Positions 1 to 8,567 are shown, counted from the first letter of the stretch. The stretch: DNA of 36,067 bases from an uncultured Lachnospiraceae bacterium (GCA_910588535.1 CAJUOO010000030.1:1-36067), one strand, 5' to 3'. Translations and numbers: made by a program. The notes: generated from the sequence alone by a model not told the origin.

Positions 1-139
1 CTTAGCGAGGTAGTTTCGAGCTTAGCGTCCGTTTTGTTTTTCACTAAGCGAGAGCAGGGTGACGGAGGACCACAGGCAGTTCGCCGGGCGGATCTTTCCA
101 GAAAATGATACAACAGATAAAGTATAAAATCTACAAGAT
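1..139 (-). repeat. Structured intergenic repeat, copy 1 (cut by window edge)
   Basis: Read on the minus strand this is the first half of the five-copy element described at 25541-25860. It has the left flank (TTTATACTTTATCTGTTG, then TCATTTTCTGGAAAG), the outer 5' arm with GAACTGCCTGTGGTCCTCC, the CGTCACCC segment, the GCTTAGTGAAAAAC arm and the apical CGCTAAGC and CTCGCTAAG segments. The remaining 3' arm would lie before position 1. Inside the middle arm, AAAACGC of other copies is changed to AAAACAA, so the missing 3' arm should carry TTGTTTTTCA if the helix is maintained. No gene is seen between here and 254. Confidence 0.85.
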
Positions 140-253
140 GTATACAATATCTTGTATAATGAAATCTTATTGCGACAGCCCTGTCCCGATTTGTATACTT
201 GCAAAAGCAGGCAGATGGAAGTCAGTTATGTATCCCTATTAGATTGTAGTCTT

Positions 254-2170
254 CTAGTTTTTAGTCAGAATTTTCTGTCCAAGCCCGGCTTCGTCAGCAA
301 TAGGATTTTCTGCACACATAATGGTTTGAAGTTGTTGTAGCTTAGATAGAGGTGTGAGATTGACAATATAATTGTCTGTAATATCGAGAATTTCTAGTTT
401 GCTTAGTTTCTCCATAAAAGTAATGTCTGTAAGCTGATTTCCAGCGAGTGATAATTCTATCAGATTAGGATAATTTAAAAATAGGTCTGTATGTTCAGAC
501 AGAGTGATAGTATTGGAATCGTGAGCAGTATAATCCCATGTTCCATTTATCAGCGCTTTGAGTGTGACATGACTCATATGTAGGTGCGTGAGACTTTCAT
601 TTGGAGTTAAATGTTCCATATCAAAGCCCGCAGTACAAGAATTGAGAGTAAACTCTTTTAAGTTAGGAAGTGATAAAAGTCCTTCCACATTTCCCCAAAT
701 AAAACTTTCGGACATATCAATGGTTTCCAGCCCAGTAAGCTCCATAATGGGCACAAGTGCAGAAGATTCTATCGACATATCAACAAGATTTAGATGGGTT
801 AGATTTTGTAACATGGACAGAGCAGAATAGTCATCAGTATAGATGCTTGTCATGGTAAGCTCTGTCAGTCCCTTGGCGTATTTTAGTGGCTCCAGATTAT
901 CAAAGTGTCCGATGGACAATTTTGTAAGATTTGTCATAGTATCAAGTGCAGGAAGCGGAAAAGCTTGTTCAAATAGATATTGTACAGATAATGTAAGCTC
1001 TGTTAGCTGGTGAAGCTCTGAGATTACAGTATAGTCCGCAATCTGATAATTGTCGCTTAAATTTAATTTTGTAAGAGTATTTTTACAATTTTCCAAAGCC
1101 TCAATAGACAGTATATCGCTGTTCTTGATAGATAATTCTTTTAAATTCGGCATATTGGTTATAAATCCAATATCGCGCAGTGTCTTGGACTCGATGGAGA
1201 GGGACTCAAGCTGTGGAAGATCATAGAGAACACGAAAACTCTCTATGCTGTCCACATTATCAAGCTTTAATGTGGTAAGATTTTTTAAGGTGGAGAGAGC
1301 ACTGATGTCATATAGATAATAATCTCCTCCATCAATATATAAGTTAGTTATATTGTCAAATACATGGATTCCGTCCAAGCTTGACAGAAAAAAATTAGAG
1401 TTAATACCCAATACGGTGAGCTGCGATGGTCGGATGATCTTTGCAAGTTCAGCGGGAGAATTATTGCACCAAAGCTCTGTGAGATTGGTGAGATGTTCCA
1501 GATCCCCTTTATCGAGCTGTTCACGATCTAATTTTAGACACTCTAGTCCTGTAAATACATCCAGATCGCGGGTTTTTACAGTTTCATTGTTAGAATAAAA
1601 GGTTCCGGATCTGCCATCATTTAAAGTGTATGTAATCATTCGATAGCCAGAATCCTGATTAGATAATTCTAAAGATGTGATTGTGGCAAGCTCATTGGAA
1701 GTGACTTCCCAGTAATCCTTATGAAATACAGCACTGATGAACTGGCGAAACATATCGGATTCTGGAAGGCTGCGGGAGGGAGAGCTTTCTTTTGATGGTA
1801 TTGTATTTTCATCCAATATAGTTATGGAAGAAGCCTGCTCAGAGGAGTTTGACAAAAGAAATAGCTGCAGGAAAAGAACGATTCTCACAACCACAGAAAC
1901 CGCTATAATACCAAATACCAGAAAAAGTGTCACATGGTTCTGTCTGCGATTGCCGCTGGAATAAGGAGTATTGGCAGATGGATTTGGGTTTTGTTTGTTG
2001 GAATATTGTGTGTTTGCTGAAGGTTGCGTGTGGGTGCTTGGAGATTCTGCTGTATGTATATTGGTGCTATTTCCATATAGTCGGTAGCCACATTCACTGC
2101 AAATCATAGTATTGCCGATCAGTTTTATTTTTCCGCTGCAGATGGGGCAGCGTTTGCTTTTTTGAAACAT
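254..2170 (-). CDS. Zinc-ribbon, single-membrane-span, leucine-rich-repeat protein
   Basis: A 638-residue protein with three parts. Residues 8-27 form a zinc ribbon with paired cysteines (C8, C11, C24, C27). A polar Ser/Thr/Asn/Pro linker follows, then one hydrophobic span at about residues 79-106. From about residue 200 to the C-terminus there are repeated leucine-rich units of the short LRR_4 type (for example LEILDITDNYIVNLTPLSKL near the end). The expected topology is a cytoplasmic zinc ribbon and a long extracytoplasmic LRR domain, presumably for protein binding. The ligand cannot be predicted. The start has AGAAAGGAA just upstream. It is divergent from the Sel1-repeat gene and shares a 286-bp intergenic region with it. 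This architecture is recognisable, but no characterised homologue is known to me. Confidence 0.85.
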   Translation of the reverse strand: MFQKSKRCPICSGKIKLIGNTMICSECGYRLYGNSTNIHTAESPSTHTQPSANTQYSNKQNPNPSANTPYSSGNRRQNHVTLFLVFGIIAVSVVVRIVLFLQLFLLSNSSEQASSITILDENTIPSKESSPSRSLPESDMFRQFISAVFHKDYWEVTSNELATITSLELSNQDSGYRMITYTLNDGRSGTFYSNNETVKTRDLDVFTGLECLKLDREQLDKGDLEHLTNLTELWCNNSPAELAKIIRPSQLTVLGINSNFFLSSLDGIHVFDNITNLYIDGGDYYLYDISALSTLKNLTTLKLDNVDSIESFRVLYDLPQLESLSIESKTLRDIGFITNMPNLKELSIKNSDILSIEALENCKNTLTKLNLSDNYQIADYTVISELHQLTELTLSVQYLFEQAFPLPALDTMTNLTKLSIGHFDNLEPLKYAKGLTELTMTSIYTDDYSALSMLQNLTHLNLVDMSIESSALVPIMELTGLETIDMSESFIWGNVEGLLSLPNLKEFTLNSCTAGFDMEHLTPNESLTHLHMSHVTLKALINGTWDYTAHDSNTITLSEHTDLFLNYPNLIELSLAGNQLTDITFMEKLSKLEILDITDNYIVNLTPLSKLQQLQTIMCAENPIADEAGLGQKILTKN

Positions 2171-2319
2171 AGAAGATTCCTTTCTTATTTATTTCCACGA
2201 ACAACAAGCCAATTGATTGCCAGCGGTCGGCGACTACAGCGAGGTTCAAATCCCTCTTTTTGGGTGCTGCAAGCTTAATGCCCGTTGCTTGAAGTGGGGA
2301 TTTTGGCTTATGTATCTAT

Positions 2320-2348
2320 AGTATAGCACACGAAACAGTAAAAATCAG
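2320..2348 (-). promoter_or_regulatory. Possible sigma-A promoter of the LRR gene
   Basis: On the minus strand a good -10 (TATACT, 2320-2325) lies 17 bases from a poor -35 (CTGATT, 2343-2348). It points to the LRR gene and would give a leader of about 145 nt. The call rests mostly on the -10 box. Confidence 0.4.
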
Positions 2349-2388
2349 TAGGGAATTATATTGATTCGAAAATAGCATCAGTTAATAA

Positions 2389-2417
2389 TTTACTTCACTT
2401 CGTGAATCTGCTACAAT
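2389..2417 (+). promoter_or_regulatory. Probable sigma-A promoter of the Sel1-repeat gene
   Basis: TTTACT (2389-2394), a 17-base spacer and TACAAT (2412-2417) lie 40 bases before the start of the Sel1-repeat gene. The spacer contains the inverted repeat TTCAC-TTC-GTGAA (2394-2406), which could be an operator or may be chance. Confidence 0.6.
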
Positions 2418-2456
2418 ATGAATTAGAGATTACCGATAAGGGAGGCAGAAAAGAAG

Positions 2457-3683
2457 ATGAGAAAATTAGATGGCAGAGTGGAGCGTGCAGTTCAGGTTTT
2501 ATGGCTGGAAAGACCATCTGACAAGGGGCAGGAGGCTCTTGCACTGTTGATGCAGGCGGTGAATGAAGGAGACGGAGATGCCTGCTATTTTTTGGCGCGC
2601 TGCTATGCAGGTCCCAGCTTTATCGATGCAGGTTTTCATTTTCCAATTGATGATAAAAAGGTGGAGGAATATCTGAATCTTAGTATTGAGCGAGGAAGTG
2701 CACTTGGCATGTTTGCAGCGAGAAGAGTTGCCGGTTTTAAGCCAAGGTGTGGCAGTTTTGTGAGAGAGCCATATGGTTCTTCCAAGGAGATCTGGGATGA
2801 AGTGTGCGCGATTGCAGATTCAGGGGAACTATTTACAAAGTATCTGGTGGCCAACGCTTATTATTTTGGAGATGTGGCACAGCTTACAGAGATGGATTTT
2901 AGCAAGATGACAAAAATCGAATTGGACTGGCAGTTTAGGCGCTGGGCAGAGAAGGCGGCCTCTATGTATGAGGAACTTATTCATAAAAATATGCTTATGG
3001 GTGTGTCAAACTATATCGACATAGTAACCTCCGGTGACTATGGCATCCCCAGAAATGAGAAAAAGGCACAAGAGATCATGCAGATCGCCGCGGAAAAGGG
3101 AGATCCCTTCTACATTGTAAAAGTAGGGATGAAGCTGGAGGAGACAGATCCAGTAAAGGCAGAGGAGTACTATAAGCGAGCACTCAGCTATGATTATAAG
3201 CAGGCAGGCTTTTATCTTGGCAGACTTTACAGTTTTAAGGGAAAACTTTCCAGAGATCTCAGGAAGGCGAGGGATCTCTTTGAGCAGTATTTAAGTGGGA
3301 ATGAGATAGCTTGCCATAATTTATTGGGTGAGATTTATTTTTATGGGGGAGATGGGATAGAGCCAGATTTTGATAAGGCATTTCAACATCTTCTCGCTGC
3401 TCACAACAAGGAGAATTACTGGGGAGCAGAGATGCTAGGGACATGTTATCTAAAAGGACTTGGAACAAACGTCAATTATACACTGGCAAGACAGGAATTT
3501 GAGCGCTATCCTAATGAACCTTTGGCAGCCGTAGGCTTAGGAGAGATTTATGCATATGGACTTGGAGTACCACAGGATATTAAAAAAGCTATGACCTATT
3601 GGGATAAATATCCAAACCATGCATCTGTGGTGGATAATAAAAAGAACTTTAAGAAAACATTATTTGGCTGGAAGAAAAAATAA
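2457..3683 (+). CDS. Sel1-like (TPR-type) repeat protein
   Basis: A 408-residue soluble protein with no signal peptide and no membrane span. It is built from Sel1-like helical repeats, clearest in the C-terminal half: AEEYYKRALSYDYKQAGFYL, then LGEIYFYGGDGIEPDFDKA, LGTCYLKGLGTNVNYTLA and LGEIYAYGLGVPQDIKKA. The alternating A-x-x-x-L-G-x-x-Y-x-x-G pattern is diagnostic of the family. Sel1 proteins are scaffolds for protein contacts, and the partner here is unknown. AGGGAGG lies about 9 bases before the ATG. The gene is monocistronic, with its own promoter and a strong terminator immediately downstream. It is divergent from the LRR gene, another protein-interaction module, but a functional link is only a guess. 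Confidence 0.9.
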   Translation: MRKLDGRVERAVQVLWLERPSDKGQEALALLMQAVNEGDGDACYFLARCYAGPSFIDAGFHFPIDDKKVEEYLNLSIERGSALGMFAARRVAGFKPRCGSFVREPYGSSKEIWDEVCAIADSGELFTKYLVANAYYFGDVAQLTEMDFSKMTKIELDWQFRRWAEKAASMYEELIHKNMLMGVSNYIDIVTSGDYGIPRNEKKAQEIMQIAAEKGDPFYIVKVGMKLEETDPVKAEEYYKRALSYDYKQAGFYLGRLYSFKGKLSRDLRKARDLFEQYLSGNEIACHNLLGEIYFYGGDGIEPDFDKAFQHLLAAHNKENYWGAEMLGTCYLKGLGTNVNYTLARQEFERYPNEPLAAVGLGEIYAYGLGVPQDIKKAMTYWDKYPNHASVVDNKKNFKKTLFGWKKK

Positions 3684-3703
3684 GACTATACAGATACTAT
3701 CAT

Positions 3704-3748
3704 AAAAAAGTCCACACAGAATATTGGTGGCTGTGTGGATCTTTTTTG
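3704..3748. terminator. Bidirectional intrinsic terminator
   Basis: A perfect 9-bp stem, TCCACACAG (3711-3719) and CTGTGTGGA (3731-3739), is flanked by an A-run on the left and a T-run on the right. It ends the Sel1-repeat transcript and could also stop the convergent methyltransferase transcript. Confidence 0.9.
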
Positions 3749-3929
3749 AAAATATAGTACAGAATTGTAAAAAGGTTAAATATATAAGTGTTTTTAAAAT
3801 CAATCTAAAAAATTCCAGATATCTTCAATAAACAGATGATCTAAGGAGCGAATTTGTGAAGATAGTATGTTATCAGTAAGCATATTTGGTCGTAAATCAC
3901 AATAATATACACCATCTAATGGATTTAGT

Positions 3930-4907
3930 TTAATGGATAGATTCCCTTCTTTTGCTATTTTCCCGGTCAAATGTGATCCATTGTTCAATAGTGCGAGGAA
4001 TAATAGTATCGATTCGTTTGATTGCCCAAGAGTTGTATTCTTCATTTTTTTCACATCCAATCCACAAGCGCTGTAGTTGTTCTGCGACAACTAAGGATGT
4101 TCCAGAGCCTGAAAATGGATCTACGATAATATCACCTATTTTACTTGAAGCTAGTATTAATTTTCGCAATAATTCTTCTGGTTTTTGCGTGGGGTGTTTT
4201 GTTTTTTCTCCCATGCCATTGCAGGTGGTCGGGATCTCGAAAACATCTTTTGGCTTTGCGCCGAGTGGGTGAGGAGTCCATGTGGCAGAGGATTTTTTTC
4301 CATTATTATATTGGCTGCTCTCTGCCTGTGGATGAGCAGGATATTTTAATGTGTGCTCACTGTAGGGAATTCTAATTTCATCAATATTAAGGTTGAATTT
4401 TTTACTTTTTCTAAAATGCAGGATACTCTCATGAGAACGGCCCCAATCATTTCCTAGATTTACTTTGTTTCTGTAATGCCAGATGAGCCATTTACAGCTT
4501 GAAAAGTGTTTCATTGCCGGATGCTTTAGATCAGCTAAATTTTCACTGAATCCACAAATATACAAACTGCCGCTAGGTTTTAAAATACGTGCTGCCTCAG
4601 AGATCCATTTTAAAGACCATTGAATATATTCCTCCTGTGAATGAAATGTATCCCAATCAGCTTTTTTGATATTATAAGGAGGATCGGCAAAAATAAGATC
4701 AACAGAATTATCACATAAAGATTTCAACCATTGTAAACTATCATCTGTAAATAAAAGACCGTTTTTTCTTATATAGGAAGGTTGACAGGCGATTGATGAT
4801 GAAAAAATTTTTTGACAATAAGGTTTTGAGTCTGCAAGCGAGCAAGAAATGATGTGAGATATTTGTAAAGATAACTGTTGAGTTTCCTTAGAAACTTTTT
4901 TCGGCAT
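3930..4907 (-). CDS. Orphan beta-class DNA adenine methyltransferase
   Basis: A 325-residue DNA methyltransferase. The catalytic motif IV is DPPYN (residues 75-79), the form typical of N6-adenine enzymes. The SAM-binding motif I is DPFSGSGT (263-270), preceded by KHPTQKP (238-244). Motif IV before motif I is the beta-class order, as in HinfI and CcrM. The start has GGGGGAAG 4-5 bases upstream. No restriction endonuclease is encoded within several kilobases, so it is an orphan in this window. The recognition site cannot be read from the sequence. Downstream another frame stays open to 3800 and overlaps the 3' end, which may mark a decayed extension or neighbour. It lies between the terminator at 3704 and the inverted repeat at 4943. 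Confidence 0.93.
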   Translation of the reverse strand: MPKKVSKETQQLSLQISHIISCSLADSKPYCQKIFSSSIACQPSYIRKNGLLFTDDSLQWLKSLCDNSVDLIFADPPYNIKKADWDTFHSQEEYIQWSLKWISEAARILKPSGSLYICGFSENLADLKHPAMKHFSSCKWLIWHYRNKVNLGNDWGRSHESILHFRKSKKFNLNIDEIRIPYSEHTLKYPAHPQAESSQYNNGKKSSATWTPHPLGAKPKDVFEIPTTCNGMGEKTKHPTQKPEELLRKLILASSKIGDIIVDPFSGSGTSLVVAEQLQRLWIGCEKNEEYNSWAIKRIDTIIPRTIEQWITFDRENSKRRESIH

Positions 4908-4942
4908 ACTGCTTCCCCCAATAGAATGAAATTACATATATG

Positions 4943-4974
4943 GAACCTCTCACAGCAAATGCCATGAGAGGTTC
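4943..4974. promoter_or_regulatory. Perfect 10-bp inverted repeat before the methyltransferase
   Basis: GAACCTCTCA (4943-4952) and TGAGAGGTTC (4965-4974) are perfect complements around a 12-base loop. The site lies 36-67 bases before the methyltransferase start. No T-run follows on either strand, so a terminator is unlikely. An operator or an mRNA leader hairpin is possible. Confidence 0.6.
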
Positions 4975-5030
4975 AAGAAAGAATACTGTATTAAAAATGT
5001 TTGATTAAAAGTATAAAATTATTTTCTAAC

Positions 5031-5082
5031 AAAAAACCGCGAATTTCTGATATCATAAAAATACCTTTAAATTCACGGTTTT
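5031..5082 (-). terminator. Intrinsic terminator after tRNA-Leu
   Basis: On the minus strand a 13-bp stem forms between AAACCGTGAATTT (from 5069-5081) and AAATTCGCGGTTT (from 5034-5046), with one G-T pair and a 22-base loop. A T-run follows, and the site lies about 10 bases after the tRNA 3' end. Confidence 0.85.
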
Positions 5083-5090
5083 AACGGTAG

Positions 5091-5174
5091 TGCAGTTGAC
5101 GGGACTTGAACCCGAACCCACGTACATGGACATGAACCTGAATCATGCGCGTATGCCAATTCCGCCACAACTGC
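5091..5174 (-). tRNA. tRNA-Leu, anticodon CAG
   Basis: An 84-nt class II tRNA. The acceptor stem is GCAGTTG (5168-5174) with CAACTGC (5092-5098), and the discriminator is A. The anticodon arm is CATGA-TTCAGGT-TCATG, giving anticodon CAG for the codon CUG. The variable arm is long, as expected for Leu, and the T-loop is TTCAAGT. The 49-65 position appears to be a T-T mismatch. CCA is not encoded. It has its own promoter (5206-5234) and terminator. Confidence 0.93.
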
Positions 5175-5205
5175 ATTGAATATATCACTTTCCAGCGACT
5201 AGAAT

Positions 5206-5234
5206 AGTCTATCATATAATTGAAAAAAAAGCAA
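5206..5234 (-). promoter_or_regulatory. Probable sigma-A promoter of tRNA-Leu
   Basis: On the minus strand TTGCTT (5229-5234), a 17-base spacer and TAGACT (5206-5211) lie 32 bases before the tRNA 5' end. Confidence 0.65.
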
Positions 5235-5307
5235 TACTTTATTTTAAATTTTTTTATTTTCAATGACTTGAATGTACTTTTATAATGCGACAGTCACTAA
5301 GGTTAAA

Positions 5308-5590
5308 AGTCCAATTTGAGCAAAACGACAACGTGTTTCGCCTTATCAATAAAACAGTCCGGCGAATTGCCTGTGGTTCTCAAGGAACCTATTGAAAAAC
5401 GCCGGCGGTTAGTGAGGTAGTTTCGAGCTTACCGTCCGCTGCGTTTTTCACTAAGCGCAAGCGGGGTGACGGAGGACCACAGGCAATTCGCCGGACGGAC
5501 CTATCCACAAACGGATCTATCCACAAGATGATACAGCAAATTTTATCAACAGATAAATCAAAAAACTTACAAGAAGATATGATAGAAAAT
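5308..5590 (-). repeat. Structured intergenic repeat, copy 2
   Basis: The core is 5357-5496, read on the minus strand. The outer helix is perfect and contains GAATTGCCTGTGGT opposite ACCACAGGCAATTC; the T-A pair here replaces the C-G pair of copies 3 and 4. In the apical helix CGGTAAGC faces ACTAACCG, a C-G to G-C swap relative to copy 4 (one outer pair is lost). The 3' flank (5308-5356) carries the conserved CACGTTGTC segment and the 5' flank reaches the CTTGTAA block near 5575. A 16-bp tandem duplication (5497-5512 and 5513-5528, GGAYCTATCCACAA) is private to this copy. It fills the gap between tRNA-Leu and the dgt operon, and no other gene is seen there. Confidence 0.9.
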
Positions 5591-5692
5591 ATCACAAACA
5601 TATATTTATGAGATACTTTTCATATCCAAATGCGTATACAATATATATTGGCAGACAATTACAGTCTTCACTACGTGGGAGAAAGGAGGACC

Positions 5693-5785
5693 ATGAATCG
5701 ATCGGTTTTCCATCGATTTGCTTGCTTAGTTGTTATAAGTGTGATAAAATGTTCGAAAAGGAGAGCGAAAGGGGGAAGTCGATGA
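5693..5785 (+). CDS. Possible 30-residue leader peptide before dgt
   Basis: An ATG with an excellent ribosome site (AAAGGAGG, 6 bases away) opens a 30-codon frame. It ends in an ATGA overlap with the chosen dgt start. The peptide (begins MNRSVFHRFACLVVISVIK) is hydrophobic, then basic. The likely promoter at 5722 lies inside it, so it would be translated only from an upstream promoter. It may act in translational coupling or be chance. Confidence 0.25.
   Translation: MNRSVFHRFACLVVISVIKCSKRRAKGGSR
5722..5750 (+). promoter_or_regulatory. Probable sigma-A promoter of the dgt-dnaG-rpoD operon
   Basis: TTGCTT (5722-5727), a 17-base spacer and TAAAAT (5745-5750). Transcription would start near 5757, leaving a leader of about 25 nt before the dgt ATG. 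Confidence 0.6.
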
Positions 5786-6789
5786 ATATCCGGGAGCAGC
5801 AGGAGCGATGGGAGTGTGAACATCTCAGTCCATATGCCTCCAAGAGCATCGATTCCATGGGGCGGGACAGAGAAGAAGAGGACTGTGATCTGCGCACGGC
5901 ATACCAACGTGACCGGGATAAGATTCTTCACAGTAAGTCCTTCCGCCGACTAAAGCATAAGACGCAGGTTTTTCTCTCACCGGAGGGAGATCATTACCGC
6001 ACACGTCTCACTCACACGCTGGAGGTGGCTCAGATTGCCAGAACGGTCGCGAGGGCTCTGAGAATGAACGAGGATCTGACGGAGGCGATCGCTCTTGGGC
6101 ATGATTTGGGACATACGCCTTTTGGACATGCAGGAGAATCCGCTCTGAATCATATATGTGCAGAAGGCTTTTCTCATTGTGAGCAGAGTGTGCGTGTTGT
6201 GGAGCTTCTGGAGAAAAAGGGAGCAGGGTTGAACCTAACCAAGGAAGTGCGCGACGGGATTTTAAATCACAGGACGGTGGGAAATCCCAGCACACTGGAA
6301 GGGCAGATTGTGAGAATTGCGGACAAGATCGCTTACATAAATCATGATATTGACGATGCCATCCGCGGGCAGATTTTAAAGGAGACAGATATTCCAAGAG
6401 AATATTCACAGATTTTGGGGGATACTGTTAAGGTGAGGCTGGATCGGATGGTACATGATGTGGTGCAAAACAGTCTGGAGCAGCCAAAGATATCCATGTC
6501 AAGAGAGGTGGAAGCGGGGATGATGGGGCTTCGACAGTTTATGTTCAAGAATGTCTATACGAATTATAGAGCGAAAAGTGAAGAGGGAAAGGCAAAAAAG
6601 ATGATCACGGAGCTCTATGCCTACTATATGGATAATCCTGATGTGCTGCCAGAGGAATATCAATATTTGATGAGAGTGCGGGGACAGAGTGAGGAGAGAA
6701 CCGTCTGTGATTACATTGCAGGCATGACAGATGGATATTCCATCGCAGTTTTTAAAAATATATTTGTGCCAAGATCGTGGAAGCTTTAG
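5782..6789 (+). CDS. dgt: Deoxyguanosinetriphosphate triphosphohydrolase-like protein (HD family)
   Basis: A 335-residue HD-domain phosphohydrolase of the dGTPase-like group, which removes triphosphate from dNTPs. Metal-binding residues are visible: H78 (RLTHTLEVAQ), H107-D108 (GHDLGHTPFGH) and D181 (RIADKIAYINHDIDD). The N-terminal FRRLKHKTQVF region is typical of the family. The frame is open from 5608, but the start at 5782 is preferred. It has GAAAGGGGG 7 bases upstream, and family homology begins there. It is the first gene of the housekeeping operon, 17 bases before dnaG. The substrate range of Firmicutes members is usually not strictly dGTP. Confidence 0.93.
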   Translation: MNIREQQERWECEHLSPYASKSIDSMGRDREEEDCDLRTAYQRDRDKILHSKSFRRLKHKTQVFLSPEGDHYRTRLTHTLEVAQIARTVARALRMNEDLTEAIALGHDLGHTPFGHAGESALNHICAEGFSHCEQSVRVVELLEKKGAGLNLTKEVRDGILNHRTVGNPSTLEGQIVRIADKIAYINHDIDDAIRGQILKETDIPREYSQILGDTVKVRLDRMVHDVVQNSLEQPKISMSREVEAGMMGLRQFMFKNVYTNYRAKSEEGKAKKMITELYAYYMDNPDVLPEEYQYLMRVRGQSEERTVCDYIAGMTDGYSIAVFKNIFVPRSWKL

Positions 6790-6806
6790 AGGGGGTAATT
6801 ACTTTC

Positions 6807-8567
6807 ATGTATTATAGTGAAGATTTGATTGAAGAGATTCGTATGAGAAATGACATTGTGGATGTGGTGTCAGGTTATGTACGGCTTCAGAGAAAGGGCA
6901 CAACCTATTTCGGGCTGTGCCCGTTTCACAATGAGAAATCCCCTTCTTTTTCAGTGAGTGCTGGGAAGCAGATGTATTATTGCTTTGGTTGTGGCGCGGG
7001 AGGGAATGTTTTTACCTTTTTGATGGAATATGAGAGCTTGTCCTTTCCTGAGGCGCTGCAGCAGTTAGGAGAGCGCGCTGGGATAGAGCTTCCGAAAGAG
7101 GAAGAGATAAGCCCGCAGGCGAGGCGAGAGGCTGACAGAAAATCGATTCTTTTAGAGATACATAAGGAGGCGGCTAGATATTTTTACTATCAGCTTAAGA
7201 ACGAGAGAGATCGCACTGGATGGGAGTATCTGGTTGGAAAAAGACGGCTTACCACCGCGACGATCACTAAGTTTGGGCTTGGTTATTCAGGAAAGAACAG
7301 CACACAGCTTTACCGTTATCTAAAACAGAAGGGTTATACAGATGAGTTGCTTAAAGAAAGTGGTCTGGTGACGATCGAGGAGAGAGGGGCACATGACAGA
7401 TTTTGGAACCGTGTGATGTTTCCGATTATGGATGTCAGAAGTCGTGTGATAGGTTTTGGCGGCAGGGTGATGGGGGAGGGAGAGCCAAAGTATCTGAATT
7501 CCCCTGAGACAAAGATTTTTGATAAAAGCCGAAATCTGTATGGCTTAAATCTTGCGAGGCTGTCGAGACGGCAGAATATTCTTATCTGTGAGGGCTATGT
7601 GGATGTGATCGCACTTCATCAGGCAGGATTTGATAATGCGGTGGCATCGCTGGGAACCGCTTTTACTGGGGGACATGCCTCGCTTCTTAAAAGATATTCC
7701 AGCGAGGTGCTCTTGACTTATGACAGTGATAGCGCAGGTGTTAAGGCGGCGCTCAGAGCCATTCCGATTCTTAAGGAGGCGGGGCTTTCTGCAAAGGTAA
7801 TCAGCATGAAGCCCTATAAAGATCCAGATGAATTTATCAAAAATCTGGGTGCAGAAGAATTTGAGAAGAGAATTGGGCAGGCGAGAAATAGTTTTCTGTT
7901 TGAGGTGGATGTGAAATATAGAGAGTACAATATGGCAGATCCAGAACAGAAGACGACATTTTATAATGAGATTGCAAAGATGTTGCTTGGATTTCCAGAG
8001 GAGCTTGAGAGAAACAACTATCTTGAGGCAGTGTGCAGGGAATACCAGATTCCCGCAGACAGTTTAAGAGGACTTGTAAATCGATATGCCTATCAGATGA
8101 CAGAGCCATATGGAAAGCCAAGGGAGATCAAGAAGCAGAAGAAAGACAGCGTGGATGGTGTTCGCCAGTCGCAGAGGCTTTTACTTACGTGGCTGATTGA
8201 GGATACCAGTCTTTTTGATAAATTGAGAGGAATAGTAATCCCGGAGTATTTTACCGGGGAGCTGTATCAGAAAGCAGCAAAGCTTTTATTTGATCAATAT
8301 CAGACGGAAGGGAGGGTGAATCCGGCAAAGATTATTAGTTGTTTTGAGACAGAAGAGGAGCAGCGGGAAGCAGCATCACTTTTCAATACTTCCATTCGCA
8401 GGGAAATGACAAGGAAAGAGAAAGAAAGGGCACTGAACGAGACGGTAAAAAGAGTGAAGGCCTACTGGTGTGAGTATGCAGCGGGAAATACAACAGAGCT
8501 GGCGGAGTTGATGGAAATCTCAAAAATCAAGCGCAGCCTTGACAATCTGCATATTTCTCTTGAATAG
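6807..8567 (+). CDS. dnaG: DNA primase
   Basis: A 586-residue primase that synthesises RNA primers for replication. The N-terminal zinc-binding CHC2 domain has C38, H41, C59 and C62 (CPFH...CFGC). The TOPRIM catalytic domain follows, with ICEGYVDVIALHQAG and LLTYDSDSAG. The C-terminal third is the helicase-interaction region and is poorly conserved. The frame opens at 6777 inside dgt, but the ATG at 6807 has AGAGGGGG upstream and gives the standard primase N-terminus. It lies between dgt and rpoD as in the classic macromolecular synthesis operon. Confidence 0.97.
   Translation: MYYSEDLIEEIRMRNDIVDVVSGYVRLQRKGTTYFGLCPFHNEKSPSFSVSAGKQMYYCFGCGAGGNVFTFLMEYESLSFPEALQQLGERAGIELPKEEEISPQARREADRKSILLEIHKEAARYFYYQLKNERDRTGWEYLVGKRRLTTATITKFGLGYSGKNSTQLYRYLKQKGYTDELLKESGLVTIEERGAHDRFWNRVMFPIMDVRSRVIGFGGRVMGEGEPKYLNSPETKIFDKSRNLYGLNLARLSRRQNILICEGYVDVIALHQAGFDNAVASLGTAFTGGHASLLKRYSSEVLLTYDSDSAGVKAALRAIPILKEAGLSAKVISMKPYKDPDEFIKNLGAEEFEKRIGQARNSFLFEVDVKYREYNMADPEQKTTFYNEIAKMLLGFPEELERNNYLEAVCREYQIPADSLRGLVNRYAYQMTEPYGKPREIKKQKKDSVDGVRQSQRLLLTWLIEDTSLFDKLRGIVIPEYFTGELYQKAAKLLFDQYQTEGRVNPAKIISCFETEEEQREAASLFNTSIRREMTRKEKERALNETVKRVKAYWCEYAAGNTTELAELMEISKIKRSLDNLHISLE

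Noticed and set aside
2218..2268. tRNA-like segment with GAGGTTCAAATCCCTC
   Set aside because: The T-loop sequence is present, but there is no matching acceptor stem, anticodon arm or sufficient length. A chance match or an old remnant is more likely.
5357..5496. Simple rho-independent terminator interpretation of the repeat
   Set aside because: The hairpin is about 140 nt with conserved internal loops and flanks, occurs in both orientations relative to genes and has no consistent T-run at its base.
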